Origin: F-183 sp036502165
GTDB lineage: Bacteria; Acidobacteriota; Terriglobia; Bryobacterales; Bryobacteraceae
Assembly: GCA_036502165.1 (NCBI GenBank)
Contig: DASXZC010000693.1
Coordinates: 1 to 23,724 of the forward strand
Direction of reading: 5' to 3'
Length of the DNA stretch: 23,724 bases
Shown here: positions 15,627-22,235 of the stretch, one piece after another
Layout: the number at the start of each line of letters is the position of its first letter
Position numbering within the stretch: the stretch's first letter is position 1
Translations under genes and position numbers: made by a program
The notes under the pieces: model-generated
The model's database searches: none
The model's input: only the letters and a program-made list of their open reading frames with translations
What the model was told of the DNA's origin: nothing

Positions 15627-16991
15627 ATGAAACGTACCGTTCTGGTGGTCGAAGACGAAGACAAGCTCCGCCGCGTATTGGAATTGCAACTAACCAGCGC
15701 CGGCTTCGATGTTCTGAAGGCGGGCAGTGCCGAAGACGGACTGCGGTTGGCCGGCGAGGCCGATGTAATTCTGACCGACCTGCTGCTGCCGAACATGACG
15801 GGGATCGAAATGATCCAAGCCCTGCGCCGCCAAAATTCGCAGACACCTGTGATCGTGATGACCGCGGTTGGCACCGTCGAGAACGCCGTCGAAGCCATGC
15901 GCGCAGGCGCGACCGATTTCCTTCCGAAGCCGTTTTCGCTCGATCATCTGATGACCGTCGTCGGCAAGGCGCTCGAAGTCGCCGCTCTGCGCCATGAGAA
16001 TCGCGAGCTCAAGGAAGCCCTCGGCCACAAGTACGATGTCGGCAACATGATCGGCCGCAGCGGTGTAATGCAGGAAATCTTCGGCACCGTGCTCCGCGTC
16101 GCGCCTACGCGTGCGACAGTGCTGCTGGCGGGCGAAAGCGGAACGGGCAAGGACATGATCGCGCGCGCGATCCACCAGAACTCGCCGCGCCGCGACCGGC
16201 CGTTCGTGAAGATCAACTGCACCGCACTCCCTGAGAATCTAATGGAGAGCGAATTGTTCGGCTATGAGAAAGGTGCGTTCACCGGCGCCAATGTTTCTAA
16301 GCCGGGCAAGTTCGAGCAGGCAGATACAGGCACGGTGTTCCTTGATGAAATTGGCGACGTCCCCGCGCCGATTCAAGTGAAACTGTTGCGCGTGCTACAG
16401 GAGCGCGAATTCGAACGCCTCGGCAGCAACAAGGTCCGCACGATCGACGTCCGCGTAGTGGCGGCGACGAACGTAGACTTACGCGAGGCGCTCGAGCAGG
16501 GAACCTTCCGTGAGGATCTCTACTACCGGCTGAACGTGATGCCGATCAACATTCCTCCGTTACGCGAGAGGCGCGAGGACATCCCGTTCCTAGCTGAATT
16601 CTTCGTGAAGAAGCTTGCGCCCGAGATGGGGAGTCCGGTAGAAAAGATCAGCGACGACGCAATGGTGAAGCTCGTGAACTACCACTGGCCCGGCAACGTT
16701 CGCGAACTCCAGAACGTAATCGAGCGCAGCCTTGTTCTCGCGACCGAGCGGCAACTCGAGGCGTCCGACATCAAGATCGAGATGATGCCCCGATCGAAGG
16801 CGGCGGCGAGCGGATCGTCCAGCGGCGCCGGAGATTTTCTTCCCGAAGGCGAGACGCTCGATGAGCACGAGCAGCGGCTGATCCGCGAGGCGCTACGCCG
16901 CGCGCAAGGGAACAAGAGCCAGGCTGCGCGATTGTTGGGATTGACGCGCAATGCGTTGCGATACCGTTTAGCGCAGATGGGCATTGAGTAG
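15627..16991 (+). CDS. Sigma-54-dependent response regulator, NtrC family
   Basis: Predicted 454-residue transcription activator with the full three-domain layout. The receiver (1-120) has acidic residues Asp10 and Asp12 in the first loop, phospho-acceptor Asp51 (VILTDLLLPN), Thr79 and Lys101. The AAA+ domain (~138-375) has Walker A GESGTGKD (169-176), the sigma-54-contact loop GAFTGA (216-221), Walker B TVFLDEIGD (236-244) and an arginine-finger region around REDLYYRLNV. A linker rich in Ser/Gly leads to a Fis-type helix-turn-helix (RRAQGNKSQAARLLGLTRN and on to the end). Phosphorylated by the kinase 6 bp upstream, it should drive open-complex formation at sigma-54 promoters by ATP hydrolysis. 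No Shine-Dalgarno is evident, so it is probably translationally coupled. I saw no convincing sigma-54 promoter in the window, so its targets are elsewhere or unseen. Confidence 0.96.
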   Translation: MKRTVLVVEDEDKLRRVLELQLTSAGFDVLKAGSAEDGLRLAGEADVILTDLLLPNMTGIEMIQALRRQNSQTPVIVMTAVGTVENAVEAMRAGATDFLPKPFSLDHLMTVVGKALEVAALRHENRELKEALGHKYDVGNMIGRSGVMQEIFGTVLRVAPTRATVLLAGESGTGKDMIARAIHQNSPRRDRPFVKINCTALPENLMESELFGYEKGAFTGANVSKPGKFEQADTGTVFLDEIGDVPAPIQVKLLRVLQEREFERLGSNKVRTIDVRVVAATNVDLREALEQGTFREDLYYRLNVMPINIPPLRERREDIPFLAEFFVKKLAPEMGSPVEKISDDAMVKLVNYHWPGNVRELQNVIERSLVLATERQLEASDIKIEMMPRSKAAASGSSSGAGDFLPEGETLDEHEQRLIREALRRAQGNKSQAARLLGLTRNALRYRLAQMGIE

Positions 16992-16992
16992 G

Positions 16993-17569
16993 CTATTCCA
17001 GACTGCCGACCGCATGTTGGATACGTGCGACCCAGGCAGGAACCGCCTGGTACTGCCAAATGATGGCGCCATTCTTAAGCCGCAGCATCTCCGCCGGCTC
17101 GAGGCCGGAGTTGTCGAAGACAATTCCAGAGTCAGCGATCTTGAGCGCTTTAGGAGCATTGTTGAGGCTTCGGCCATATCGGCGTCGAATGTCTTCGGGC
17201 GGAACGGAGTGGCCACCCTGGGAAGCTCGAAGTCGTACACGCTCGAGGTGAAGTTCAACCCGGCTCAGTGCGACATAGACTACTGCCAAGTGAAATCCGG
17301 CTTGCCTCGCCTCTTGAAGCAGCATCAATTGGCCGTTGCGGCGAGAGTCGTCTCAACGGAAAAGCTCACTCGGTGTAGTAGAAAGCGCCTCGCGAGCAGA
17401 ATCGCTTCCCTTCCTGCGGCAAGAGCCGATCGCGCCGGATCCGCGGGATTCATCGCCCGCGCAATCGCATCGGATCGATCAAATTAGAATTGCCGCCCAA
17501 CAATCCTGAGGTAGCGATGGTGCTTTTTCCCGAGCCATTTGGCCCGGCAATCATCATCAGGCTTGGCAT
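16993..17569 (-). pseudogene. Zeta-toxin-like / predicted ABC-type ATPase (COG4185 type), two frameshifts
   Basis: Read through two frameshifts, this is a complete zeta-toxin-family P-loop ATPase of about 190 residues. The first frame from the ATG at 17569 gives MPSLMMIAGPNGSGKSTIA (Walker A) and ends in NLIDP; continuing needs one extra base near 17470. The second frame gives AIARAMNPADPARSALAAGR and SFSVETTLA; a further extra base near 17338 leads to the third frame, QLMLLQEARQAGFHLAVVYV, RVRLRASQGGHSVPPEDIRR, DNSGLEP and a normal C-terminus. Both breaks look like loss of one G in a GC-rich run, so sequencing or assembly error is possible; otherwise the gene is dead. Its start overlaps the preceding small ORF as TAATG. 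Zeta-type proteins phosphorylate UDP-sugars, but this subgroup's substrate is not established. Confidence 0.82.
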
Positions 17570-17793
17570 TACTCCAGGGAGTGAGGCAGTTCGCGCACGC
17601 GCTCAACCTGAGACTCCGCCGGCATCCCGGGCAAAAAGCGCACCTCGAACTTGCGCCCGTCTGGCAGTTCTTGCACATAGCATCCGCAGGGATCGAGATA
17701 GACGACCGCGTGGCCACCCGCCAAAGCCTCGCGGCGAGCCCGGCGCGCCGCTTCGCGAACGCCCTTTGCGAACTCGGGACTGAGAATATCCAC
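17569..17793 (-). CDS. Small protein coupled to the zeta-like ATPase (possible antitoxin)
   Basis: Predicted protein of 74 residues (76 from the ATG at 17799). Its N-terminal half is helical and basic (AKGVREAARRARREALAGG), followed by beta-like sequence (HAVVYLDPCGCYVQELPDG, KFEVRFLPGM) and a polar tail. The stop TAA overlaps the ATG of the ATPase gene (TAATG), a coupling typical of toxin-antitoxin or tightly linked pairs. I place the start at the GTG at 17793 because AAGGAGG directly abuts the ATG at 17799 but is 6 nt from the GTG; an in-frame TGA just upstream excludes earlier starts. I recall similar small ORFs beside ATPases of this family, but no function is established, and calling it an antitoxin is inference from position. 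It is divergent from the gene at 17856. Confidence 0.75.
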   Translation of the reverse strand: MDILSPEFAKGVREAARRARREALAGGHAVVYLDPCGCYVQELPDGRKFEVRFLPGMPAESQVERVRELPHSLE

Positions 17794-17799
17794 CGCCAT

Positions 17800-17806
17800 C
17801 CTCCTT
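17800..17806 (-). promoter_or_regulatory. Shine-Dalgarno favouring a GTG start at 17793
   Basis: AAGGAGG on the minus strand directly touches the ATG at 17799, leaving no spacer, but is 6 nt from the in-frame GTG at 17793. The spacing favours the GTG as start of the small coupled ORF. Confidence 0.6.
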
Positions 17807-17843
17807 CAGTATCCTCCAGCGCTGGACTCCCAACAAGGCAGAT

Positions 17844-17849
17844 TATGAT
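17844..17849 (+). promoter_or_regulatory. Probable -10 element (TATGAT) of a leaderless promoter
   Basis: TATGAT, five of six matches to TATAAT, lies exactly 6 nt before the ATG at 17856, with no Shine-Dalgarno between. Transcription would start at the ATG. Confidence 0.5.
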
Positions 17850-17855
17850 GTAGCT

Positions 17856-18497
17856 ATGGCTTTATGCCGGTTCGCCGGATTTTTGGGTGTTCTCGCTAGT
17901 GTGATCGTAAGTCCCAGCCAGGCGCAGGTAATTGAGTTTGAATCGAACGGTCTGACGTATCAGACCTTGACCCGGGGCGAGCTGACGATCATGTACGCGC
18001 TATTGCCGACGCACATCAAAAATTACGCGATCATCCAGGTCGCCATCGCCAACGGATCCCCAGTCAGTTGGACTCTCCGCCCTGAGGATTTTTCATATGA
18101 ACGCGCCGACGGCGAAGTCATCGAAGGCTCCCCAGCGCGCAACGTCGTAACGAAGCTCATGCAGTCCGGCGGCCGCAGCGACGTGATTAAGCTAGTCCAG
18201 ACATACGAGATCAGTATTTACGGATTGTCGCGCTACAACTCGACCAACGGATACGAGCAGCGGCGGCAGGCGGCGTTCGGATCGGTCGCGTCGACGAAGT
18301 TGAAAGCAGCGGCGGCGGCCTCCGCTGTGGCGTTTACCATTACGAAGCTGGGGCCCGGAAAATCGACCGACGGCGCGATCTTCTTCGAGCACTCGGGGAA
18401 GGGATTGGGACCGGGACGCTTGATCGTGAAAGCGGGCGGGGAGCTCTTCCGCTTCGATGTCCGCGACGATCATACCCAACAGCGCCACACTCCGTGA
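17856..18497 (+). CDS. Exported protein of unknown function
   Basis: Predicted 213-residue protein that I do not recognise. It has a signal peptide (MALCRFAGFLGVLASVIVSPSQA, likely cut near AQ-V). The first half is beta-rich (TRGELTIMYALLPTHIKNYA, IIQVAIANGSPVSWTLRPED), like an Ig-type fold that carries surface or accessory proteins; a polar/helical middle (~110-165) includes an Ala-rich run (KAAAAASAVAF), and the C-terminal part (GAIFFEHSGKGLGPGRLIVK, ELFRFDV) is again beta-rich. No catalytic motif or transmembrane helix is visible after the leader. Its stop overlaps the GTG start of the PHP gene (GTGA), so the two are co-translated, though a shared function is not evident. A TATGAT hexamer 6 nt before the ATG suggests a leaderless transcript. 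Confidence 0.82.
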   Translation: MALCRFAGFLGVLASVIVSPSQAQVIEFESNGLTYQTLTRGELTIMYALLPTHIKNYAIIQVAIANGSPVSWTLRPEDFSYERADGEVIEGSPARNVVTKLMQSGGRSDVIKLVQTYEISIYGLSRYNSTNGYEQRRQAAFGSVASTKLKAAAAASAVAFTITKLGPGKSTDGAIFFEHSGKGLGPGRLIVKAGGELFRFDVRDDHTQQRHTP

Positions 18498-19321
18498 TCG
18501 ATCTACACAGTCACACCAATGCGTCCGACGGAACGGATGCTCCCGATCGCCTCATCGCGCTTGCCCTCGAGCGCGGCATCGAAGTACTCGCCATCACTGA
18601 TCATGATACTTTCGCTGGCTTCGATGAAGCGTCGCCCGCGGCCCGCGCCGGCAGACTTGATCTGATCTGCGGTGTCGAATTGTCGTGCAAATTCGAAGGG
18701 AAAAGCCCGCATTTGCTCGCGTACTTTCCGCATGGATCTGCTGATGCTTCATTTCGCGCATGGGTCACCGGGATCCTCGAATCGCGGCGCGAACGCAATC
18801 GGGCGCTGGTTGCGCAGTTGCAGAACTTAGGCGTGAAAATCGAACTCGCCGATGTCGAGGCCGTCGGACGGACCGTCACTGGACGTCCTCATTTCGCGCG
18901 TGTATTGATCGATCGAGGCTACGCGACCGACCGTCAGGATGCCTTCGACCGCTTCCTCGGGGAGGCGGGCACTGCCTTTGTCGAGCGCCACGGGCCGACC
19001 CTCGAGGAGGCCCTTACGAAGATCCATGCGAGTGGCGGAATCTCCTCGCTCGCTCACCCTGTGCGCCTCGGACTGTCGAGCAATCCCGAGAAGGAAGCTA
19101 CGCTCTTCGACCGCTTACGCGAGATCGGCCTGGATGCGCTGGAGGTCTGGCATAGCGACCACAAACCGGCTCTTATTAAGCGATACGGAAACTACGCGGA
19201 GAGCCACGGAATGCTGATGACAGGCGGGTCAGACTATCACGGCGACAACAAACCAAACGCACGCCTTGGCGGAGTGATGGCGCCGCTCGAGTTGGTTACC
19301 GCGATGCGGCGGCGACCGTGA
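18494..19321 (+). CDS. PHP-domain phosphoesterase (TrpH/RNase AM-like)
   Basis: Predicted 275-residue cytoplasmic metal-dependent hydrolase. The PHP metal ligands are visible: HSH at His5 and His7 with Asp12 in the opening IDLHSHTNASDGTD, then His37-Asp38 in AITDHDT, Glu62 in GVELSC, His73, His188 in SLAHPVRLG, and the closing Asp247-x-His249 in GGSDYHGD. The length and insert (residues ~90-170, including VTGRPHFARVL and RGYATDRQDAFDRFLG) match the YciV/TrpH group, which hydrolyses 3',5'-nucleoside bisphosphates and trims 5' ends of RNA. I use the GTG at 18494 because the PHP motif begins directly there and it overlaps the previous stop as GTGA. Its end overlaps the convergent YgfZ gene by 26 bp. 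Family is firm; the substrate is taken from family knowledge. Confidence 0.93.
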   Translation: MIDLHSHTNASDGTDAPDRLIALALERGIEVLAITDHDTFAGFDEASPAARAGRLDLICGVELSCKFEGKSPHLLAYFPHGSADASFRAWVTGILESRRERNRALVAQLQNLGVKIELADVEAVGRTVTGRPHFARVLIDRGYATDRQDAFDRFLGEAGTAFVERHGPTLEEALTKIHASGGISSLAHPVRLGLSSNPEKEATLFDRLREIGLDALEVWHSDHKPALIKRYGNYAESHGMLMTGGSDYHGDNKPNARLGGVMAPLELVTAMRRRP

Positions 19322-20231
19322 CAGCGTGCGCTTCGTTCCAATGCAATTCGAAGCCAGGCCGCGCGGCATCGGTTCTCACATAAGCCATCGCAACGACCTT
19401 ATTCAGAGCCGGTGAAAAGGCCGCAGACATGATCTCGGCGAGATCCTTGCCGTCCGCACGCGTGAGTTTTGTGCCCGCCGCGGGGACGTTCTCCGTTTCG
19501 ATTTGGACCGGCAGCAAATGGCGATGGACCTGCCCGCGCGAGCGCACACGCTCGACGATTTCCTGGCCGAGATAGCAGCCCTTGCTGAAACTCACCGCGC
19601 GCATTTGACCCGTCTCCTGCAAGAGGAAACGTTCGGTAATCTCTTCGCCGTAACGCGCCCGGCCATTCTCGATTCGCACCAGACGCGCAGCCTCGGCCTC
19701 GGCTTGAGGAAGATCGCCGAGAGATTCGACGAACGCCTGCTTGTCTGATATAGGAACGAAAACAAACCAACCTACGCCGCCTGTCGAGGACGCGCGAACA
19801 ACAATCCGCCCATTCCAATTCTGCGAGGACTGTTCGGCTTCCGGAACAGGCGCGCCGAGTTTCTCAAGCATCGCCGCGGCCTGCGGACCTTCGATCGCGA
19901 TCGTCGCCATCGCGTCCGTCACATCCTCGAGCGTGACATCGTCGGCAATGATGAATTGGTCGAGGTGCTGATAGAGGCTCGCGCGCGTTTCGGGCTCAGT
20001 GTCGAGCAGCAGCGAGTCCGCTTCACAAATGACGTTCGCATCGCCGAGAATCCGTCCTTGCGCACTCAAGAAGAACGTGTAGCATCCGCCGCCCGGCTTC
20101 AACTGCTCGATCTGATTCGTCGTCATCGCGTGCAGCAGCCGCGCGCGATCTTCGCCGGTCATGCGGATCTTTCCGCGCGTGCTAAGGTCGATCCACGCGG
20201 CGTTCTCGCGAAGTGCGTTGTATCCAGTCAT
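19296..20231 (-). CDS. ygfZ: YgfZ/GcvT-like folate-binding protein
   Basis: Predicted 311-residue protein of the YgfZ family (GcvT-like fold), which binds tetrahydrofolate and supports iron-sulfur cluster assembly or repair. The signature KGCYLGQEIVERVRSRGQVH at residues ~217-236, with Cys219, is intact and diagnostic. The N-terminal fold is visible in IDLSTRGKIRMTGEDRARLL, HAMTTNQIEQLKPGGG and YTFFLSAQGRILGDANV. The frame runs much further upstream, but the ATG at 20231 begins at the normal family start and overlaps the preceding gene's stop (ATGA), so translation is coupled. The upstream neighbour is a small membrane protein with conserved-looking histidines. The 3' end overlaps the convergent PHP gene by 26 bp. 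Confidence 0.93.
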   Translation of the reverse strand: MTGYNALRENAAWIDLSTRGKIRMTGEDRARLLHAMTTNQIEQLKPGGGCYTFFLSAQGRILGDANVICEADSLLLDTEPETRASLYQHLDQFIIADDVTLEDVTDAMATIAIEGPQAAAMLEKLGAPVPEAEQSSQNWNGRIVVRASSTGGVGWFVFVPISDKQAFVESLGDLPQAEAEAARLVRIENGRARYGEEITERFLLQETGQMRAVSFSKGCYLGQEIVERVRSRGQVHRHLLPVQIETENVPAAGTKLTRADGKDLAEIMSAAFSPALNKVVAMAYVRTDAARPGFELHWNEAHAVTVAAASR

Positions 20232-20614
20232 TGATTGATCGACATCCAACGCAGCACCGCCGAGAGGATCACGACGACCGTGCCCGACATCGCAATTCCT
20301 TTGGATAATCGCACTTTTTTCGCGTCCGGCATCTCCTGAATCGCCATCATGAAATGGACCGCGAGGATGTGCAGTACGAACAGAATCTTGATTCCGAACC
20401 AGATGTGATAACCCGGCGGCGTATGCGTCTTGGTCATCAGATTGTATCCGCCGGAGATGATAACGAAGCCGCACGCCGCGAGAATTGCGCCCTTCATTCC
20501 CTTGGCAATCGGAGTGTTGCTCAGCCACGAATGGTACGCCGAGCCGACGAGCAGAATCACACACAGGATGTGCGTGGCCCGCATCACCACGGCAAACAGC
20601 GCTTCTATGTCCAT
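20228..20614 (-). CDS. Small four-helix integral membrane protein (CopD/HemJ-like appearance)
   Basis: Predicted 128-residue membrane protein with four hydrophobic helices at about residues 8-28 (AVVMRATHILCVILLVGSAY), 41-59, 71-93 (IWFGIKILFVLHILAVHFM) and 104-123. His15 in the first helix and His82 in the third are placed as in small heme- or copper-related membrane proteins (HemJ, CopD), but no diagnostic motif proves either. It ends in an ATGA overlap with the YgfZ gene, so the two are made together; YgfZ's iron-sulfur role makes a metal or heme link plausible but unproven. I use the ATG at 20614 because the longer frame lies over the divergent MBL gene. A TATACT hexamer is 6 nt before that ATG, suggesting a leaderless message. 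Confidence 0.85.
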   Translation of the reverse strand: MDIEALFAVVMRATHILCVILLVGSAYHSWLSNTPIAKGMKGAILAACGFVIISGGYNLMTKTHTPPGYHIWFGIKILFVLHILAVHFMMAIQEMPDAKKVRLSKGIAMSGTVVVILSAVLRWMSINQ

Positions 20615-20620
20615 AATTAA

Positions 20621-20626
20621 AGTATA
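20621..20626 (-). promoter_or_regulatory. Probable -10 element (TATACT) of a leaderless promoter
   Basis: TATACT on the minus strand, five of six matches to TATAAT, exactly 6 nt before the ATG at 20614. The divergent gene starts only 36 bp away, so the two promoters must overlap. The overlapping forward-strand TATAGG could serve the MBL gene. Confidence 0.5.
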
Positions 20627-20650
20627 GGGTTTCCGCGAGAAAACATACAC

Positions 20651-21283
20651 ATGATCCACGAGATTCTGCCCGTCGGAATGCTGCAATGCAACTGTTCGAT
20701 CTTCGGCGACGAGACGGCGGGCGAAGCGATTGTCGTCGATCCCGGCGACGACATCACATCGATCGTCGAGATCCTCGAACGGCGCAAATTCAAGGTGAAA
20801 GCGATCATCATCACCCACGCGCACATCGACCACATCGGCGGCGCAGCGAAGCTGAAGGCACTCACCGGAGCCCCCGTTTACATGAATGCTCGCGATCAAG
20901 GCCTGTACGACGACCTCGAAACGCAGGCCGGATGGTTGGGCATCGAAACTCCCGAGCAAACGACGATCGACACGGAAGCGCGCGAAGGCGACAAGCTGCA
21001 ACTAGGCGGCGCGGACTTCCACATTCTTCACACGCCGGGCCACACGCAAGGCAGCATCTCGATCTGGATTCCCGCCGAAAATACGCTAGTCGCCGGCGAC
21101 ACTTTATTCCGCGACAGCATCGGACGCACTGACCTTCCCGGCGGCGACGGGCGCCAGATTCTGCGGTCGATTCAGACCAAGCTGTTGAAGCTGCCAGAGG
21201 ACGCCGTAGTCGTTCCTGGCCACGGCCAGATCACGACGATCGGGCGCGAGAAGAAGAGGAATCCGTTCTTGCGGGGTTTGTAA
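20651..21283 (+). CDS. MBL-fold metallo-hydrolase (glyoxalase II-like)
   Basis: Predicted 210-residue soluble two-metal hydrolase. The metal motif THAHIDHIGG supplies His56, His58, Asp60 and His61; further ligands are His131 in HTPGHTQGS, Asp150 in VAGDTLF and His191 in VPGHG, so the site is complete. The opening MLQCNCSIFGD and VVDPGDD, and the short length without the C-terminal helical domain of GloB, place it with the glyoxalase-II-like/YcbL-type group, which hydrolyses thioesters such as S-lactoylglutathione or analogues. No signal peptide. The gene is divergent from the small membrane protein with a 36-bp gap. No strong Shine-Dalgarno; GAGA lies 10 nt upstream. Family firm, substrate not known. 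Confidence 0.95.
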   Translation: MIHEILPVGMLQCNCSIFGDETAGEAIVVDPGDDITSIVEILERRKFKVKAIIITHAHIDHIGGAAKLKALTGAPVYMNARDQGLYDDLETQAGWLGIETPEQTTIDTEAREGDKLQLGGADFHILHTPGHTQGSISIWIPAENTLVAGDTLFRDSIGRTDLPGGDGRQILRSIQTKLLKLPEDAVVVPGHGQITTIGREKKRNPFLRGL

Positions 21284-21320
21284 CCCGGTTTGAGCAAGCA
21301 ATGGTACGCAGTTTAGGCGG

Positions 21321-21326
21321 TAGACT
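21321..21326 (+). promoter_or_regulatory. Possible -10 element (TAGACT) of a leaderless promoter
   Basis: TAGACT, a weaker match (TANNNT kept), exactly 6 nt before the ATG at 21333. Here GAGG also lies in the gap, so a normal ribosome site is an alternative reading. Confidence 0.35.
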
Positions 21327-21332
21327 GAGGCT

Positions 21333-21557
21333 ATGGGTATGGAACCCTCCAACGATATTGACGAACCCAGACTCGACCGCACAAAGTTTTCTGTCGCTCG
21401 CTTGACTGACCCCGATAATACTTTGGAATATTGGTTGTCGCGGCCGGTCGAAGAGCGGCTGCAAGCGATCGAGCATCTCCGTAGGACCTTTTATGGCGAT
21501 AGCGCTCGCGGGAGACTTCAAAGAGTTCTTGAAGTCGCTCAACTCGTACGGCGTTGA
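21333..21557 (+). CDS. Small conserved-type partner protein of the nucleotidyltransferase
   Basis: Predicted 74-residue soluble, charged protein. After a short acidic start it reads LDRTKFSVARLTDPDNTLEY, WLSRPVEERLQAIEHLRRTF and RLQRVLEVAQLVRR. I recall this pattern (LDRT-x-F, YWL, ERL-x-A-x-E-x-LR, RLQRV) as a widespread small ORF placed just before nucleotidyltransferases of the next gene's type; the pair resembles a toxin-antitoxin arrangement but this is not established. Its last 65 bases overlap the start of the nucleotidyltransferase gene in another frame, and both ends look conserved. It lies 49 bp after the MBL gene. Two starts are possible, ATG at 21333 or 21339. Confidence 0.8.
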   Translation: MGMEPSNDIDEPRLDRTKFSVARLTDPDNTLEYWLSRPVEERLQAIEHLRRTFYGDSARGRLQRVLEVAQLVRR

Positions 21558-21957
21558 GTATCTGCTGATCGGCGGCTACGCGGTCGGTCTCTATGGCCAC
21601 GTTCGCGCTACAAACGACCTGGATGTCTGGGTCGGAACAAGCCGGGAAAACGCCGCCAGCATCGTCCGCTCTCTCCGTGAATTCGGGTTTCGAGTTGCCG
21701 GACTGACGCCGGAACTCTTTCTCGTGGAGAATAACATTATTCGGATGGGAGTTCCACCGCTCCGCATAGAGATTCTCACCTCAATTTCCGGTGTTGACTT
21801 TGAAACCTGTTACGCCGAACGGGAAACAATCGAGATTGAAGAAATCAAGGTGCCTGTGATCAGTCTGATCCGGCTGCGCGAGAACAAAGCGGCGTCAGGG
21901 AGGACCAAAGACTTGGCCGATCTGGAGGCCCTTCCACAGCTTCCATTGAATACTTAG
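21493..21957 (+). CDS. Nucleotidyltransferase-fold protein (possible toxin/antitoxin component)
   Basis: Predicted 154-residue protein with the minimal nucleotidyltransferase signature: GG at residues 27-28 in YLLIGGYAVGLYGH, then NDLDVWV with Asp42 and Asp44, and a third acidic residue probably Glu93 in LRIEILTS. The C-terminal part has FETCYAERETIEIEEIKVP and the end motif KAASGRTKDLADLEAL, typical of this small group. The metal-binding acids are intact, so it may be active, transferring a nucleotide to an unknown acceptor. Starts at the ATG at 21493, inside the preceding small ORF (65-bp overlap); the family normally begins at this FKEFLKSLNSYG region, which supports it. Whether it is a toxin, antitoxin or housekeeping enzyme is not known. 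Its stop overlaps the convergent gene's stop by 4 bp. Confidence 0.87.
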   Translation: MAIALAGDFKEFLKSLNSYGVEYLLIGGYAVGLYGHVRATNDLDVWVGTSRENAASIVRSLREFGFRVAGLTPELFLVENNIIRMGVPPLRIEILTSISGVDFETCYAERETIEIEEIKVPVISLIRLRENKAASGRTKDLADLEALPQLPLNT

Positions 21958-22229
21958 CCTCGCCCTTCTCCAGCCGCCTTCTTCCTCGCCAACTCCTCCA
22001 TCACGCTCGCTACCAGTTCCTTCGCCCCTCCCACGCACTGCAAAATGATCTGGATATCCATCGCCGGCTTCCCCGCTTGCCGCGCGCTTTGGCAATACAC
22101 GCCGTGCTGACCCACCAGCACCAGCGCGTCAGTCAGCAAATCGAGCGTCACCGCCAGCCGCCCGCGTTCGAGCCCCATCATGAATTCGAAACGCTCCAGA
22201 TCTTCAGCACGGTCTTGATACACGGACAT
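21954..22229 (-). CDS. Small helical protein of unknown function
   Basis: Predicted 91-residue protein I do not recognise. It looks wholly helical: YQDRAEDLERFEFMMGLERG, LAVTLDLLTDALVLVGQHGV, DIQIILQCVGGAKELVASVM and a basic tail (EELARKKAAGEGRG). Two cysteines (about residues 46 and 65) are present; there is no signal peptide or transmembrane helix. The start is set at the ATG at 22229, not the one at 22265, because TACTCT lies exactly 6 nt upstream of 22229 and because the extra 12 residues are not convincingly part of the fold. It converges on the nucleotidyltransferase gene and diverges from the membrane-protein gene. It could be a third member of the TA-like locus, but nothing shows this. 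The coding call is fair rather than certain. Confidence 0.6.
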   Translation of the reverse strand: MSVYQDRAEDLERFEFMMGLERGRLAVTLDLLTDALVLVGQHGVYCQSARQAGKPAMDIQIILQCVGGAKELVASVMEELARKKAAGEGRG

Positions 22230-22235
22230 CCCCAC

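Noticed and set aside
15866..15885. TTGGCACC inside the NtrC-type gene, similar to half of a sigma-54 promoter.
   Set aside because: No GC at the -12 position follows, and it lies within coding sequence.
20615..21001. Upstream extension of the small membrane protein on the minus strand.
   Set aside because: It is antisense to the MBL-fold gene, whose metal motifs are unambiguous.
21274..21286. Small hairpin GGGTT-TGT-AACCC at the end of the MBL gene.
   Set aside because: The stem has only five base pairs, it includes the stop codon, and no T-run follows, so it is not a credible terminator.
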